Positions 37,621 to 48,832 of a stretch of 64,000 nt of DNA are shown one piece after another. Source of the stretch: Staphylococcus saprophyticus subsp. saprophyticus ATCC 15305 = NCTC 7292 (lineage in GTDB: Bacteria > Bacillota > Bacilli > Staphylococcales > Staphylococcaceae); assembly GCF_000010125.1 (NCBI RefSeq), contig NC_007350.1, forward strand, positions 248,001-312,000, given 5' to 3'. Below the pieces are notes generated by a model that was not told the origin of the DNA, searched no databases, and worked only from the letters and a program-made list of their open reading frames with translations. The translations under genes were made by a program, and so were the position numbers. Within the stretch, counting starts at the first letter, position 1; each line of letters opens with the position of its first letter.

Positions 37621-38175
37621 TTATTGATTATGTGCTTCATTTAATAATAACTTGGCCATTGTGATAGCATGCGAAGTCGCATCTTTAGAACCTAATAAAG
37701 CAGTCATAGAAGTTGTACCTTCTAAAAGCAAAGTATATTGAACGGCTAAATCATAACCATTTTCAATACCAGCATCATCAGCAAGTTTTTCTAAATAATG
37801 TAACAGTCTTTCTTTGTGACCTCTTGCTGTACTTTCAATCTCATTATCCGTGTCTGCATAATCCTCAATAGCACGCATAAACATATCACCTTTATACGAA
37901 TAATCATTTAACCACTGACAATGCGCCGTGACTGCTGATATAAAAGGTTTTTCAGGATGTTGTTCAACGTGACTGTCTAGATAGTGCCAATAACGTGTTT
38001 CACGCTGTTTCAGTACTTGAGCCACTAAGTTATCTTTAGATTCAAAATGATTATATAGCGTCATCGTTGCGACATTAGCTTCTTGTATAATTTGCTTCAA
38101 ACCTACACCTTTAAAACCATATTCATAAAATAGGCGTTCTGCTACACTCAAGATATCTTGTTTCTTTTGTGACAT
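37621..38175 (-). CDS. TetR/AcrR family regulator of the MFS gene
   Basis: 184 residues. The N-terminal HTH reads GFKGVGLKQIIQEANVATMTLYNHFESKDNLVAQVL, canonical for TetR. The start ATG at 38175 (MSQKKQDIL) is preferred over one nine bases earlier. Operators of the form TAGAATG-nn-CATTCTA stand in front of both this gene and the MFS gene, so it most likely represses both. Ligand unknown. Confidence 0.9.
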   Translation of the reverse strand: MSQKKQDILSVAERLFYEYGFKGVGLKQIIQEANVATMTLYNHFESKDNLVAQVLKQRETRYWHYLDSHVEQHPEKPFISAVTAHCQWLNDYSYKGDMFMRAIEDYADTDNEIESTARGHKERLLHYLEKLADDAGIENGYDLAVQYTLLLEGTTSMTALLGSKDATSHAITMAKLLLNEAHNQ

Positions 38176-38191
38176 ATATCTCACACTTTCA

Positions 38192-38213
38192 AAATAGAAT
38201 GGTCATTCTATTT
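38192..38213. promoter_or_regulatory. 22-bp TetR operator upstream of its own gene
   Basis: AAATAGAATG-GT-CATTCTATTT: perfect 10-bp arms with a 2-base centre, 17 bases before the tetR start. Confidence 0.85.
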
Positions 38214-38241
38214 AATTCTAGCAACGCACAATGAGAATGTC

Positions 38242-38298
38242 AAAAAAAGCGTAAAGCTCAATACACTTATCTGATTATAAAGTGTATTGAGCTTTACT
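38242..38298 (-). terminator. Terminator of the thioesterase gene
   Basis: GTAAAGCTCAATACACTT / AAGTGTATTGAGCTTTAC long stem; on the minus strand followed by a T-run (seven). Confidence 0.88.
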
Positions 38299-38348
38299 AA
38301 TAGCGTCGGATGATATTTGCATGATTTAGTTGTCGTAACCAAGCGTAG

Positions 38349-38819
38349 TTATTTCTTTGGAATGCCGATGACATGTCCGAGTTGTTTAGGTACGTCGAAA
38401 GTGTTTTGTTGATCAAAATAGTGTTTGATTTTTTCTTGGATGGGTTTAGGAAAGTCCATGCTTCGTCTTGTTTCATTGCCAACACCCATCATAATGGCTT
38501 CATATGTTGCATTGCGTTCATCGTTGCTATTATACATTGTTAAGAATAAATGTACTCTTTTGGCATCGTAATCGTAAATATGTACTTTAATATAGAAGGA
38601 TTCATCGAGTAAAAGTTCTTTTAAAAATGAAATATGCGCTTCTACGCTGAACATTGTCACATCTTGACTATGACGATAATCTGTGGAGAAATCGATAGAT
38701 TCAAAAAAGCCTACAACAGCATCACTGAAAATGGAATAATATTGCGCATCATGCATATGATTATTATTGTCTATCCAAGATGGCTGTACCGTATTTTTAT
38801 AGATATATTCATCTGTCAC
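38349..38819 (-). CDS. Hotdog-fold acyl-CoA thioesterase
   Basis: 156 residues with the single-hotdog pattern: VQPSWIDNNNHMHDAQYYSIFSDAVVGFFES with the catalytic-type Asp and the N-H-M-H turn, then EAHISFLKELLLDESFYIKVHIYDYDAKRVHLFLTMYN. It resembles 4-hydroxybenzoyl-CoA/betainyl-CoA thioesterases; the acyl group is unknown. AAAGGAG is spaced for a GTG start at 38819, giving VTDEYIYKN; three extra residues upstream are possible. Confidence 0.8.
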   Translation of the reverse strand: MTDEYIYKNTVQPSWIDNNNHMHDAQYYSIFSDAVVGFFESIDFSTDYRHSQDVTMFSVEAHISFLKELLLDESFYIKVHIYDYDAKRVHLFLTMYNSNDERNATYEAIMMGVGNETRRSMDFPKPIQEKIKHYFDQQNTFDVPKQLGHVIGIPKK

Positions 38820-38996
38820 AAAAATCACTCCTTTATTTTTTATAAGCCTGTACTATTGTATCAATTATGTATGAACAGAGTTAACAATTTGTTTTACGAG
38901 GCTTAAAAATAGTTAATTCTTTATAAAATGCATAATGTAAGATAGTATGATATTTAGCTTACTAGAAAAATTTACAACTGGAAAAGGGGGACATAT

Positions 38997-39203
38997 ATGG
39001 TATTGGTTGCCTTAATATTATTCATTATTTCTATTGTCTTTCTTATTTATTCTATTACATTATTAATGGGCAAAGATGGTACCATGTTTAGTTTGTTTAC
39101 AAAAGAAGAAAAAGCATTAACTAAAGGACAAAAGTTAACCATTTATCTCATTACTATTGTATTATTTGTAGCAAGCTTAGTTTGGCTACTTAACCTGATT
39201 TAA
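38997..39203 (+). CDS. Small two-helix membrane protein, function unknown
   Basis: 68 residues with two hydrophobic segments (VALILFIISIVFLIYSITLL and LTIYLITIVLFVASLVWLLNL) flanking a charged loop, KDGTMFSLFTKEEKALTKGQK. Family not recognised. A strong ribosome site (AAAAGGGGG) and its own terminator support expression. Confidence 0.75.
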   Translation: MVLVALILFIISIVFLIYSITLLMGKDGTMFSLFTKEEKALTKGQKLTIYLITIVLFVASLVWLLNLI

Positions 39204-39252
39204 GAAATAGACTTTGAACGTTAATAATATAACAGAACGCATATTCATAATA

Positions 39253-39286
39253 AAAAGGACTGGAAATGATTCCAGCCCTTTTTTTA
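39253..39286. terminator. Convergent terminator between the small membrane protein and ureD
   Basis: AAGGACTGGAA-tga-TTCCAGCCCTT stem, flanked by A and T runs. Confidence 0.9.
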
Positions 39287-39289
39287 AAA

Positions 39290-40132
39290 CTAATACTTTC
39301 TTAAAAAATCTACATCACGGTCAAAGATTTGTTTGACGACATAACATTGAACTGCAGTTATGATACTTTCAATCACTTGCGTTTTATTAGATAAGATACG
39401 AAGGCTGAAACCGTGAGTTGGTAAATGTGTGATACCAAAACGGCAGTCATATTTATGTTGGAAGTGTTTAATTTCCTCATAAACTTGTTCAATAAATTTT
39501 TGATTAACGCTAGGGTGGATGAAATAACAAGAACCTAGATGCGTATAATCTTCCATATAACCTAGACCATCCACATTTTGTTTCTGTGGATCGAGTAACA
39601 TATTATCAAACGTTACCAATGCATCATCTACATATATTTCGTTTAGTAAGTGCATATACGTATAACTAAAACGTTTATCTGATTTGGAATAACCTGGTGT
39701 AAGAATATCTGTATAGAATAGAGACGCAGTTGATTCCAAATTGAATACATTGTGTTGATAAAACTTTGCGTTTTCAAAGGCTATAATGGGATCACCAACA
39801 TATTCAGCATAACCATTATTTTTTATATTAAAGGTTTGGTATTGCTCGACATGATCATTCAATGTTTTATAAATTTTTGTGGCACCTTGTGAAGTTAATA
39901 TAACTTTAGCATCAGAATCAATATTAAAATTCATCGTATAGCGGTCACCATCTAAGTATCCGCCACCTACGTTGACGATATAGAAGGTGGGGATATCAGA
40001 TTGATTTAGATAGACTGGACGCATGACTTTTAAGGCTTTTTCAAAAAAGACATCTCTAGCAACAGATTTTTTACCATTGTTAAAAACGGATAAATCTAAT
40101 TGTCCTGTCCAAGCTTGTTTGTTGTTAGACAT
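39290..40132 (-). CDS. ureD: Urease accessory protein UreD (UreH)
   Basis: 280 residues, soluble. [40 protein letters not shown] is the family core (GG-x-x-x-GD and the TQ-A-T-K-I/V-Y/F region). UreD binds apo-urease and recruits UreF-UreG for nickel insertion. Last gene of the urease operon; its ATG adjoins the ureG stop, and a terminator follows. Confidence 0.93.
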   Translation of the reverse strand: MSNNKQAWTGQLDLSVFNNGKKSVARDVFFEKALKVMRPVYLNQSDIPTFYIVNVGGGYLDGDRYTMNFNIDSDAKVILTSQGATKIYKTLNDHVEQYQTFNIKNNGYAEYVGDPIIAFENAKFYQHNVFNLESTASLFYTDILTPGYSKSDKRFSYTYMHLLNEIYVDDALVTFDNMLLDPQKQNVDGLGYMEDYTHLGSCYFIHPSVNQKFIEQVYEEIKHFQHKYDCRFGITHLPTHGFSLRILSNKTQVIESIITAVQCYVVKQIFDRDVDFLRKY

Positions 40133-40747
40133 TTAGGCTAATCCTTTAAGAAATACATCTTGTTCAATCCATTGTATGACTTCATCCAAGCCTTCGTCTG
40201 TTTTAAGATTTGTAAAAGTAAATGGTCGGTTACCACGGAAGACTTTCGTGTCTTCTGCCATGCGATCTAATGATGCGCCAACGTAAGGTGCTAAATCTGT
40301 TTTGTTAATGACGAAAAAGTCCGACTTAATCATACCTTGGCCACCTTTACGTGGGATTTTCTCTCCTTGGGCAACATCGATAATATAGATTGAAAAGTCG
40401 ACAAGTTCAGGACTGAATGTAGCAGCTAAGTTATCGCCACCTGATTCTATGAAGATAAGTTCAATATCATCATTGCGCTCTTTTAATTCATCGATTGCTG
40501 CAAAGTTCATTGACGCATCTTCACGAATTGCTGTATGAGGGCAACCACCTGTCTCTACACCGATGATTCTATCTTCGGGTAAGACACCTGAATTCACTAA
40601 TATTTTCTCATCCTCTTTAGTATAGATATCATTTGTAATTACACCGATACTCATGTCTTTCGCTAAGCGTTTGACAATTTTTTCGATAAGTTGCGTTTTC
40701 CCTGCACCAACAGGGCCGCCGACACCTATTTTAATTGTATCTGTCAT
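40133..40747 (-). CDS. ureG: Urease accessory GTPase UreG
   Basis: 204 residues. Walker [15 protein letters not shown], the [13 protein letters not shown] segment, the nickel/zinc-binding [16 protein letters not shown] (Cys-Pro-His) and the [14 protein letters not shown] guanine-specificity motif are all present. It couples GTP hydrolysis to delivery of nickel to urease. Confidence 0.97.
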   Translation of the reverse strand: MTDTIKIGVGGPVGAGKTQLIEKIVKRLAKDMSIGVITNDIYTKEDEKILVNSGVLPEDRIIGVETGGCPHTAIREDASMNFAAIDELKERNDDIELIFIESGGDNLAATFSPELVDFSIYIIDVAQGEKIPRKGGQGMIKSDFFVINKTDLAPYVGASLDRMAEDTKVFRGNRPFTFTNLKTDEGLDEVIQWIEQDVFLKGLA

Positions 40748-40760
40748 AAAGCTTGTCCTC

Positions 40761-41450
40761 CTAAGATATAAAAATTCTTACATTTACGTTTTCATGTTCC
40801 ATTTGATTGATTTCCAAACCTGGTGCTGTAATACCGAGCTGTGACGCAGGAATTGTCATGATATGGTCTCTTGTTTCTTTCATGATTGGAATCATTTTAT
40901 GAACAATACGCTGTCCGGCAGTTTGTCCTAATGGAATTGCACGAACGGCATTTTGAGTGAGACTGGACACATTTTGATATAGATAATAGTCAATGATGGT
41001 TTCGATATCGACACCGAGATGGTGACCAAGCATTGTAAAGCAAATTGCAGGATGCAAGGATGCTTTTTTATCTTTCATTTGGGCATGATACCAATTAATC
41101 CAATCGCTATCATATAATTCAGACGCAAGTTTAACCATGCGATTTCCCATTTGTTTTGAACCTTGTCTCGTTTCTTTTGGTAAGTTTTGAACAAAAAGAA
41201 TACGATCTAATTTCAATATTGCTTTTGTATCATTTTCATTTAGGGCATCATACACTAAACGCATTGTTAAACCATCTGCATATGTTAATTGCTCATTTAA
41301 AAATAACACGAGCCATTGTTGGAAACTTTCTTCGTCATGGACAGTATCACGCTGGATATATGTCTCAAGTCCAAATGAATGACTGAATGCGCCTGTTGGG
41401 AATTGCGAATCGCAAAATTGAAACAGGCGTAGGTGTGCATGATCAATCAT
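40761..41450 (-). CDS. ureF: Urease accessory protein UreF
   Basis: 229 residues, all helical. [21 protein letters not shown] at the N-terminus and [20 protein letters not shown] near the C-terminus are UreF signatures. It acts as the GTPase-activating partner within the UreD-UreF-UreG complex. It starts eight bases inside the end of ureE. Confidence 0.95.
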   Translation of the reverse strand: MIDHAHLRLFQFCDSQFPTGAFSHSFGLETYIQRDTVHDEESFQQWLVLFLNEQLTYADGLTMRLVYDALNENDTKAILKLDRILFVQNLPKETRQGSKQMGNRMVKLASELYDSDWINWYHAQMKDKKASLHPAICFTMLGHHLGVDIETIIDYYLYQNVSSLTQNAVRAIPLGQTAGQRIVHKMIPIMKETRDHIMTIPASQLGITAPGLEINQMEHENVNVRIFIS

Positions 41451-41895
41451 GTGAATGTCCTATGTGTCTGAATGCTTTGTTAACTTTGCGGTCTTCATGT
41501 TCATAAGGAATACCTAGGTCTTTTAATAAAGATTCCACTAAGTAGTCATATTGAACGAGCATTTCAGTTTCTGTGAATTGTGCTGGTAAATGTCTGTTAC
41601 CAAGTTGATGAGCGATATCTCCCATTTCTTGTAATGTACGTGGTTTGATTACCAGTAAATCTTCAGAATTTACATCAACAACAATCATATTTTTATCATC
41701 TTTATATAATATATCGCCGTATTGTAAATCAATAGGCTGTTTTAAACGGATACCTATTTCATTACCATGATCTGTTGTAACGCGTTGAATTCTTTTTACT
41801 AAATCTGAATTTTCTAGGTATACCTTTTCCATATGTTTACCTTTTTCACTATCTGAAAAATTAGCGATATTACCTACAATTTCTTCGATAATCAT
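41443..41895 (-). CDS. ureE: Urease nickel metallochaperone UreE
   Basis: 150 residues. The N-terminal peptide-binding domain and the C-terminal metal domain with LGNRHLPAQ (nickel-ligand His) are seen. The tail ends [10 protein letters not shown], a short His-containing end rather than the long poly-His of Klebsiella UreE. It delivers nickel to UreG. RBS GGAGG overlaps the ureC-ureE spacer of ten bases. Confidence 0.94.
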   Translation of the reverse strand: MIIEEIVGNIANFSDSEKGKHMEKVYLENSDLVKRIQRVTTDHGNEIGIRLKQPIDLQYGDILYKDDKNMIVVDVNSEDLLVIKPRTLQEMGDIAHQLGNRHLPAQFTETEMLVQYDYLVESLLKDLGIPYEHEDRKVNKAFRHIGHSHD

Positions 41896-41905
41896 GATTT
41901 ACCTC

Positions 41906-43621
41906 CTAGAATAAGAAATAGCGTTGTGTTAATGGTAATTCTGTAGCAGGTTCGCTTGTAATTTTCTCTCCATCAACAAAAACTTCATATGTTTGTGGGT
42001 CAACGTCTAAATCTGGTGTTGCATTATTGTTTTTCATATCTTTTTTACTTAATTTACGGATATTGTGCACAGGTCTTAATTTGCGTTTTAAGCCTAAAAG
42101 TTTACCAATATCGTTTTCATAAGCAGTTGTAGAAACAAAAGTCATCGATGTACTTTGTAGATTTCCACCTAATTGACCATACATTTTGCGATATTTTAAA
42201 GGTTCTGAAGTAGGGATAGAGCCATTCGCATCTCCGTTGATTGCAGCGTTGATTAACCCGCCTTTAACGATGACATCAGGTTTAACGCCGAAGAATGCTG
42301 GTTCCCAAAGAATGATGTCGGCTAATTTACCTTCATCAATTGAACCTACATAGTCAGAAATACCATGTGTAATGGCTGGGTTAATTGTATATTTTGCTAT
42401 ATAGCGTTTAATACGATTATTGTCATTGTATTCACTGTCGCCATCTAATAATCCACGTTGTTCTTTCATACGGTGAGCAACTTGCCAAGTACGGGTAATT
42501 ACTTCTCCGACACGTCCCATTGCTTGTGAATCAGAACTTACCATACTAAATACGCCCATATCTTGAAGTACATCTTCAGCTGCAATGGTTTCTTTACGAA
42601 TACGTGAATCCGCAAACGCAATATCTTCAGGGATAGATGCATTTAAATGGTGGGTAATCATAACCATATCTAAATGTTCATCGATTGTATTTACAGTATA
42701 AGGTAACGTCGGATTTGTTGAAGAAGGTAAAATGTTAGCATACGCAGCAGACTTAATTAAATCGGGCGCATGACCACCACCAGCACCTTCCGTATGATAC
42801 ATATGCAATACGCGATCTTTTACTGCAGCCATTGTTTCTTCCATGAAACCAGCTTCATTTAACGTATCTGCGTGCAACGCGATTTGTACGTCATAGTCAT
42901 CTGCGACTTGTAAAGCATGATCAAGTGCTGAAGGCGTTGCACCCCAGTCTTCATGCACTTTTAAGCCGATTGCACCAGCGTGAATTTGTTCGACTAAAGC
43001 TGTGTGGTTTACAGCTTGCCCTTTACCAGTAAAGCCAATATTCAACGGTAATGACTCTGCTGCGAGTAACATACGATGTAAGTGCCATGGTCCAGGTGTG
43101 ACAGTTGTCGCCTTCGTACCCTCAGACGCGCCTGTACCGCCACCGATATGTGTTGTGATACCACTTTCTAATGCAACTTGCGATTGTTCAGGGTTAATGA
43201 AATGGACATGTGTATCTATGCCACCCGCAGTTACAATTTTACCTTCAGCAGAAATAATGTCTGTTGTAGCACCAATAATAATATCTACGTTATCCATAAT
43301 ATCTGGATTGCCTGCTTTACCAATTTTCATGATATAGCCATTTTTAACGCCGATGTCGGCTTTGACAATCTTATCGTAATCAATAATCATCGCATTTGTG
43401 ATGACTAAATCAGCAACTTGCTTGTCATCACGTGTGACATTTGGATTTTGTGCCATACCATCACGGATAGACTTACCACCGCCGAATGCAGCTTCATCTC
43501 CATATGTAGCGTAATCACGTTCTACGCGAGCAAATAAGTTTGTATCGCCTAATCTTACAGAATCACCAACAGTTGGTCCATAGAGACTTGTATATTGGGA
43601 TTGCGTCATTTTAAAGCTCAT
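41906..43621 (-). CDS. ureC: Urease alpha subunit (catalytic)
   Basis: 571 residues, full length. Hydrolyses urea to ammonia and carbamate at a dinickel site. Nickel ligands are seen in [11 protein letters not shown] (His-x-His), the carbamylated Lys in [34 protein letters not shown] and the Asp in [14 protein letters not shown]; the mobile flap His is in [14 protein letters not shown] (~320). [15 protein letters not shown] and the C-terminal QRYFLF end are conserved. In the order ureABC-EFGD. Confidence 0.98.
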   Translation of the reverse strand: MSFKMTQSQYTSLYGPTVGDSVRLGDTNLFARVERDYATYGDEAAFGGGKSIRDGMAQNPNVTRDDKQVADLVITNAMIIDYDKIVKADIGVKNGYIMKIGKAGNPDIMDNVDIIIGATTDIISAEGKIVTAGGIDTHVHFINPEQSQVALESGITTHIGGGTGASEGTKATTVTPGPWHLHRMLLAAESLPLNIGFTGKGQAVNHTALVEQIHAGAIGLKVHEDWGATPSALDHALQVADDYDVQIALHADTLNEAGFMEETMAAVKDRVLHMYHTEGAGGGHAPDLIKSAAYANILPSSTNPTLPYTVNTIDEHLDMVMITHHLNASIPEDIAFADSRIRKETIAAEDVLQDMGVFSMVSSDSQAMGRVGEVITRTWQVAHRMKEQRGLLDGDSEYNDNNRIKRYIAKYTINPAITHGISDYVGSIDEGKLADIILWEPAFFGVKPDVIVKGGLINAAINGDANGSIPTSEPLKYRKMYGQLGGNLQSTSMTFVSTTAYENDIGKLLGLKRKLRPVHNIRKLSKKDMKNNNATPDLDVDPQTYEVFVDGEKITSEPATELPLTQRYFLF

Positions 43622-43626
43622 ACTTT

Positions 43627-44031
43627 TTACCCTCTTCCTTTGTTAGCATTTTCACTCGTTTTGTCTTGTTCTGCAATGACTTCTGTTGCAGTACTATCAT
43701 CTTCCAGTTTATAAACACGTGACTCATCGATGGAACCATTTACGTCACCATGAAAACCGTAGATTTTACGTTTACCACTGTATTCTACGAGTTGTACTTC
43801 TTTTTCATCACCAGGTTCAAAACGAACAGCCGCGCCTGCTGGTATATCTAGACGTTTGCCATAGGCTTTTTCATGATCGAATTGTAACGCTGGGTTAGCT
43901 TCGAAAAAGTGATAGTGTGAACCAACTTGGATAGGGCGATCGCCTGTATTTTTAACATTAAGGATTGTTGCATTATGCCCTTGATTCACTTCGATTTCTG
44001 TACGTTTGACTATAATTTCACCAGGTTTCAT
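43627..44031 (-). CDS. ureB: Urease beta subunit
   Basis: 134 residues. [48 protein letters not shown] is the typical beta-subunit start, followed by [40 protein letters not shown] charged, probably disordered tail follows (~residues 105-134). Separate from ureA, as in most bacteria other than Helicobacter. Confidence 0.97.
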   Translation of the reverse strand: MKPGEIIVKRTEIEVNQGHNATILNVKNTGDRPIQVGSHYHFFEANPALQFDHEKAYGKRLDIPAGAAVRFEPGDEKEVQLVEYSGKRKIYGFHGDVNGSIDESRVYKLEDDSTATEVIAEQDKTSENANKGRG

Positions 44032-44046
44032 AATTTTAATCCTCCT

Positions 44047-44349
44047 CTAAACGATTGGGTGATGGACAGTAATGAGTTTCGTACCATCTGGGAACGTTGC
44101 TTCGATTTCCATTTCAGTTAACATATCTGCAACGCCTTCCATCACGTCATCTTCATTTAATATTTGTTTACCATAGCTCATGAGTTCGGCAACTGTTTTT
44201 CCGTCTCTAGCGCCTTCGAGTAACTCGAAACTGATAATAGCTACAGCTTCCGGATAATTTAATTTCAAACCTCGTTGTTGACGTCTGCGAGCTAAATCTG
44301 CTGCGATGACCAACATCAGTTTATCTTGTTCACGTTGTGTAAAATGCAC
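44047..44349 (-). CDS. ureA: Urease gamma subunit
   Basis: 100 residues. [56 protein letters not shown] is diagnostic. A longer open frame extends upstream, but the family length and the ribosome site GAAAGGTAG support the GTG at 44349 as start. First gene of the seven-gene urease operon; its promoter must lie in the 215-base gap shared with the divergent urea transporter gene. Confidence 0.95.
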   Translation of the reverse strand: MHFTQREQDKLMLVIAADLARRRQQRGLKLNYPEAVAIISFELLEGARDGKTVAELMSYGKQILNEDDVMEGVADMLTEMEIEATFPDGTKLITVHHPIV

Positions 44350-44564
44350 AATCTCACTACCTTTCGACAAATTGAATTGTGTACATAAAAATTTATATGT
44401 GCACCTTAATAATAAGACGATTAATTTGGAACTACAAGAATAAACCATTACATTCCACAAAATTAAAAAACATTTAAATAAAATCATGATATATATTGCT
44501 TTAATTTTTTGTATTTCTCATATATTATTGTTTAAGTCAGAATATATAGAAATCAGGTGACAAT

Positions 44565-45467
44565 GTGGATGCGATTCGAATTGTATTGAAGAATATCTCA
44601 CAAGTACTACTGCTAAATAATGCATGGACGGGATTATTTATTTTGCTAGGGTTATTTATAGGTAGCTGGAAGGTGGGTGTGATGGCACTCATAGCGAGCG
44701 TCATTGCATTGTTACTAGCAAAAAGGACTAATTATTCAGAAGAAGAAATCAATACAGGATTATCAGGTTTTAATCCAGTATTAACAGCAATTGCATTGAC
44801 ATTATTTTTAGTGCCAAAATGGTACAGTTTAATTATTATTTTAGTTGCAATCATCATTACGATGCCAATCGGTTCTGCATTTAGAGAGTTCTTTAAACCT
44901 TTTGGTGTACCTATGTTAACGATGCCTTATGTGTTCGTAAGTTGGCTCATTTTACTCATGTCATTTCAATTTAAATTCGTAAATGCTGATGTAAATATTC
45001 TTCCCAATGCGATACAGGAAATTCAATTTTCGGGTCATCATATTCAATTTATCAATGCTTTTTTATCCGGATTTAGTGAAATATTTTTATTGAAAAGTGT
45101 GTTAGCGGGCACGTTAATATTAATTGGCATTTTTATAGCATCTAGAAAAGCGGGTGTTTATGCGATAGTAGCCAATTTAATAGGATTTTTAGCAGTGATT
45201 GTATTAGGTGCAAATCATGATCAAATTAATGAAGGTTTATTCGGCTATAATGTGATACTCACTGTGTTAGCGCTAGGCATAGCGTTTCGAACTAGAATAC
45301 AACGACCAATTAGTATCGTTTTAGGTATATTGCTGACTGTGGTAATCCATGCAGGTATGACGACATTATTAACACCCTATGGACTCCCTGTCTTTACACT
45401 GCCGTTTATTATCGCAACGTGGATAATGCTATTTGCGGGTAATCAAATGAAAGCGCAAGAAATATAA
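44565..45467 (+). CDS. Urea transporter (UT family)
   Basis: 300 residues with about ten membrane segments arranged as two homologous halves: NTGLSGFNPVLTAIALTLFLV with FGVPMLTMPYVFVSWLILLM in the first, NEGLFGYNVILTVLALGIAF with YGLPVFTLPFIIATWIMLF in the second. These are the paired selectivity-filter loops of urea channels. It stands divergent from ureA, so urea entry and hydrolysis are encoded back to back. AGGTGA precedes a GTG start. Confidence 0.9.
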   Translation: MDAIRIVLKNISQVLLLNNAWTGLFILLGLFIGSWKVGVMALIASVIALLLAKRTNYSEEEINTGLSGFNPVLTAIALTLFLVPKWYSLIIILVAIIITMPIGSAFREFFKPFGVPMLTMPYVFVSWLILLMSFQFKFVNADVNILPNAIQEIQFSGHHIQFINAFLSGFSEIFLLKSVLAGTLILIGIFIASRKAGVYAIVANLIGFLAVIVLGANHDQINEGLFGYNVILTVLALGIAFRTRIQRPISIVLGILLTVVIHAGMTTLLTPYGLPVFTLPFIIATWIMLFAGNQMKAQEI

Positions 45468-45558
45468 TCATAGGTTATTAATAATGAATGTTATGCAAGA
45501 TAAAGTCATAAGTATATTTTCTAAGTGATTAATAATTTATTAGGAAGAAGGAATATGA

Positions 45559-47037
45559 ATGAAAAAAATGGTCGCACTATTAGCAACAACAGCGATTGTG
45601 TTGGCAGGTTGCAGTGGATCAGGTAATGAATCAAAAGGTAAAACGTTGAATGTCGAATTGCCACTAAAGACAACTTCTATAGCACCTTACGAAACAGATG
45701 TACCTGTTAAGATAGGCTCAGCAGAATCACTATTTAAAGCAGGTGCGAATGGTAAAGTACAAAAACTTTTAGTAGATACGTATAACCAGAAATCACCAAC
45801 GCAATTAGATTTGAAATTAAAAGATGACATTAAATTTCAAAATGGTAAAAAAGTAACGGGCCAAGCTGTAAAGGCGAGTCTTGAGGAAAGTATAAAAAAA
45901 AGTGATCTCGTTAAAGGCTCATTACCAATTAAAGAAATTAAAGTAGATGGCCAAAATGTAAGTATCACTACCAAAGAGGCTTATCCTGAATTAGTATCTG
46001 AATTGGCTAGTCCATTTTCGGCTATTTACGATACAAAAGCGGATAGTGATGTAACGAAAGCGCCTGTTGGTACGGGACCATACCAAATTAAAGATTACAA
46101 ACAATCTCAAAATATTAAACTAGATCAATTTAAGGATTATTGGCAAGGTAAACCAAAATTAGACCATGTAAATGTTACATATCAAGAAGATGGTAATGCG
46201 CGTTCAAGTGATCTAAGTTCAGGCAAAGCCGATGTCATCACAGATGTGCCAGTCGAAAAAGAAAAAACATTAAATCAAGGTGATAAAACGACAACATCTT
46301 CAGTTTCTGGATTTAGAACGTCCTTGATCATGTATAACCACACAAGTAAAAAAATGACGAAACCGGTGCGTGAAGCCCTTGACAAAGTTGTGGATAGAGA
46401 AAGCATTGCTAAAAATGTCTCCAAGAATCATGCGACACCTGCCACTGGGCCATTTAATACAAAATTAGATTTTATTGATAAACAACAGGTACAAAAGCAA
46501 GATATTGATGAAGCTAAAAAAATAATGGCAGCGCAAGGCTACACGAAAGCACATCCTTTAAAACTAACGGTATCAACATATAACGGACGTCCAGAGCTTC
46601 CAAAAATGGCTCAAGTACTTCAATCAGATGCTAAAAAAGCAAATATTGATATTACGATTCGTAACGTAGATGATATTGAGGGTTATCTTAAAGACAAGAG
46701 CCAATGGGATGCATCAATGTATAGCTTTGGAACGATTCCTAGAGGTGATACGGGTTATTTCTTTAATCAAGCGTATAAGCCTGAGGGTGCAATCAATGCA
46801 GGTGGATATGACAATGCGAAAGTAACCAAACTGATTGATCAATTCAATAAAACAGTTGATAAAACTGAACGTAATCGACTAACTAATGAAATTATCGATA
46901 TTACAGATAAAGATAAAGCCAATAGTTATCTTACTTATATGGATAATATTGTCGGTATGAATAAAAAAGTTAAAAACTTAAAAGCAACGCCTGAAGGCAT
47001 TTATCTCATTGATTATAAGGTTGATAAAGCGAAATGA
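45559..47037 (+). CDS. nikA: Nickel ABC transporter, substrate-binding lipoprotein
   Basis: 492 residues. Signal peptide with lipobox VLAGC. Opp/Nik-type (peptide/nickel-binding) solute protein: FQNGKKVTGQAVKASLEESI, APVGTGPYQIKDYKQSQNIKLDQFKDYWQGKPKLDHV. Linked in overlapping order to two permeases and two ATPases and next to urease, which needs nickel. S. aureus NikABCDE (Opp2) is the known counterpart required for urease activity; the metallophore/cnt system is the alternative, but cnt biosynthesis genes are absent here. Confidence 0.9.
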   Translation: MKKMVALLATTAIVLAGCSGSGNESKGKTLNVELPLKTTSIAPYETDVPVKIGSAESLFKAGANGKVQKLLVDTYNQKSPTQLDLKLKDDIKFQNGKKVTGQAVKASLEESIKKSDLVKGSLPIKEIKVDGQNVSITTKEAYPELVSELASPFSAIYDTKADSDVTKAPVGTGPYQIKDYKQSQNIKLDQFKDYWQGKPKLDHVNVTYQEDGNARSSDLSSGKADVITDVPVEKEKTLNQGDKTTTSSVSGFRTSLIMYNHTSKKMTKPVREALDKVVDRESIAKNVSKNHATPATGPFNTKLDFIDKQQVQKQDIDEAKKIMAAQGYTKAHPLKLTVSTYNGRPELPKMAQVLQSDAKKANIDITIRNVDDIEGYLKDKSQWDASMYSFGTIPRGDTGYFFNQAYKPEGAINAGGYDNAKVTKLIDQFNKTVDKTERNRLTNEIIDITDKDKANSYLTYMDNIVGMNKKVKNLKATPEGIYLIDYKVDKAK

Positions 47038-48014
47038 TATTAAAAAATATACTTTCTAGAATTGGACAAATGATCATTGTATTGTTTGTCCTTTCTACTA
47101 TTACTTTTATTTTAATGAAACTTACGCCAGGAGATCCTATAGATAAAATATTACATTTGGATGTAGCAAATGTTTCAAGTGATCAAATAGAAGCGACTAA
47201 AGCAAAACTTGGGCTAGACCAACCCGTAATCATTCAGTATGTGCAATGGCTCGGGCAAATTATCCAATTAAATTTTGGGACCAGTTATCAAACAGGTGAA
47301 CCCGTTATCAAAGAATTAATTTACTATACACCGCCAACATTATTTATCGCAGTGATGACAATAGTTGTCGTGTTTGTCGTAGCCATACCATTAGGCATGA
47401 TTGCAGCAAAGTACTATCATACATGGTTAGACAGTTTAATAAGAAGTGTGACATCTTTTACAGTAAGTATACCGTCCTTCTTCTTGGGTACGATATTGAT
47501 TTATGTGTTTGCGCAAAAGTGGAATCTACTCCCGTCCTCTGGTCTTGATACAATGGCAGGCTATATATTACCAGTCATTGCATTAAGCGTTGGTATGAGT
47601 GCATATTACGTAAGGTTAATGCGTTCAAATTTAGTCGAACTCTACCAATCAAAAGAAGTGGAAGCAGCAAGATTAAGAGGGATGTCTGAACGTTATATAT
47701 TATGGCAAGATTTATTTAAACCAGCAATTATTCCAATCATTACGGTGTTAGGTATGTCTGTGGGCAGTCTAATCGGTGGTACTGTTGTGATAGAAAATTT
47801 ATTTGGTATACCAGGGATTGGTCATTTTCTTGTAGATAGTATTCAAGCACGTGATTACCCTGTTGTTCAAGGTGCTGTTATCATGATTGGTTTCTTTGTT
47901 GTATTAGCAAATACAATGAGTGATTTACTGTTATTATGGATTGATCCCAAGCGACGATATAACAAGCCAACGGATATTGAACGCATGAAACGTCAGGATG
48001 GTGAGTCATTATGA
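47034..48014 (+). CDS. nikB: Nickel ABC transporter permease NikB
   Basis: 326 residues with six membrane segments; N-terminal [33 protein letters not shown] is the usual start of DppB/NikB permeases. The EAA loop is [23 protein letters not shown], and [22 protein letters not shown] follows. Its start overlaps nikA by four bases and its end overlaps nikC. Confidence 0.93.
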   Translation: MILKNILSRIGQMIIVLFVLSTITFILMKLTPGDPIDKILHLDVANVSSDQIEATKAKLGLDQPVIIQYVQWLGQIIQLNFGTSYQTGEPVIKELIYYTPPTLFIAVMTIVVVFVVAIPLGMIAAKYYHTWLDSLIRSVTSFTVSIPSFFLGTILIYVFAQKWNLLPSSGLDTMAGYILPVIALSVGMSAYYVRLMRSNLVELYQSKEVEAARLRGMSERYILWQDLFKPAIIPIITVLGMSVGSLIGGTVVIENLFGIPGIGHFLVDSIQARDYPVVQGAVIMIGFFVVLANTMSDLLLLWIDPKRRYNKPTDIERMKRQDGESL

Positions 48015-48832
48015 AGCAGATTAACCGACGAAATATGATATTTTATGCATTTGCGGTTTATTTTGTTGTACTTATCATTGCACAGTTTTTTGTATCGTCT
48101 TATAGTGCATACGAAGTCAATTTAGGCAGTAGTTTGGAAACGCCAAATTTAACACATTGGTTAGGTACGGATGATTACGGACGTGATTTATTTTCAAGAG
48201 TGATTATCGGTGCTAGATATACATTGATTATAAGTTTAATTACGCTGTTTATTACAGTTATCATTGGTGTGCCATTAGGCCTGCTTGCTGGCTATAAGAA
48301 AGGTATCGTGGATACGTTCATTATGCGCTTGATTGATATTGGATTAAGCATTCCTGAGTTTGTGTTAATGATTGCATTAGCTAGTTTTTTCAAACCGAGT
48401 ATTTGGAACCTTGTCATTGCGATTACAATTATCAAGTGGATGACCTATACAAGATTAACGCGATCAGTAGTTAGTAGTGAAATCAATAAACCATATATAC
48501 AGATGGCAAGGTTATTTCATGTACCGACACATGTCATTATTTTTAAACATTTTATGCCGCAAGTGATGCCATCTATTATTGTATTAATGACGGTAGATTT
48601 TGGGAAAATAATATTATATATTTCTTCACTTTCATTTTTAGGATTAGGTGCACAACCACCATCTCCTGAATGGGGCGCGATGCTCAATGTAGGCAGAGAT
48701 TATATTAGTTCCTACCCATTACTGATTATTGTGCCAGCCTGTTTAATTACTGTTACGATTTTATTATTTAACTTAGCAGGCGACGCGCTGAGAGATAGGT
48801 TATTGAAAGGACAACGTGATGTGAATGACTAA
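48011..48832 (+). CDS. nikC: Nickel ABC transporter permease NikC
   Basis: 273 residues, DppC/NikC type. [24 protein letters not shown] after TM1 and the EAA-type loop [26 protein letters not shown] are characteristic; [25 protein letters not shown] is the conserved late segment. Overlaps both neighbours by a few bases, consistent with coupling. Confidence 0.93.
   Translation: MKQINRRNMIFYAFAVYFVVLIIAQFFVSSYSAYEVNLGSSLETPNLTHWLGTDDYGRDLFSRVIIGARYTLIISLITLFITVIIGVPLGLLAGYKKGIVDTFIMRLIDIGLSIPEFVLMIALASFFKPSIWNLVIAITIIKWMTYTRLTRSVVSSEINKPYIQMARLFHVPTHVIIFKHFMPQVMPSIIVLMTVDFGKIILYISSLSFLGLGAQPPSPEWGAMLNVGRDYISSYPLLIIVPACLITVTILLFNLAGDALRDRLLKGQRDVND

Noticed and set aside
43002..43408. Plus-strand frames within ureC
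   Set aside because: They are antisense to a full-length, conserved catalytic gene, with no start signals.
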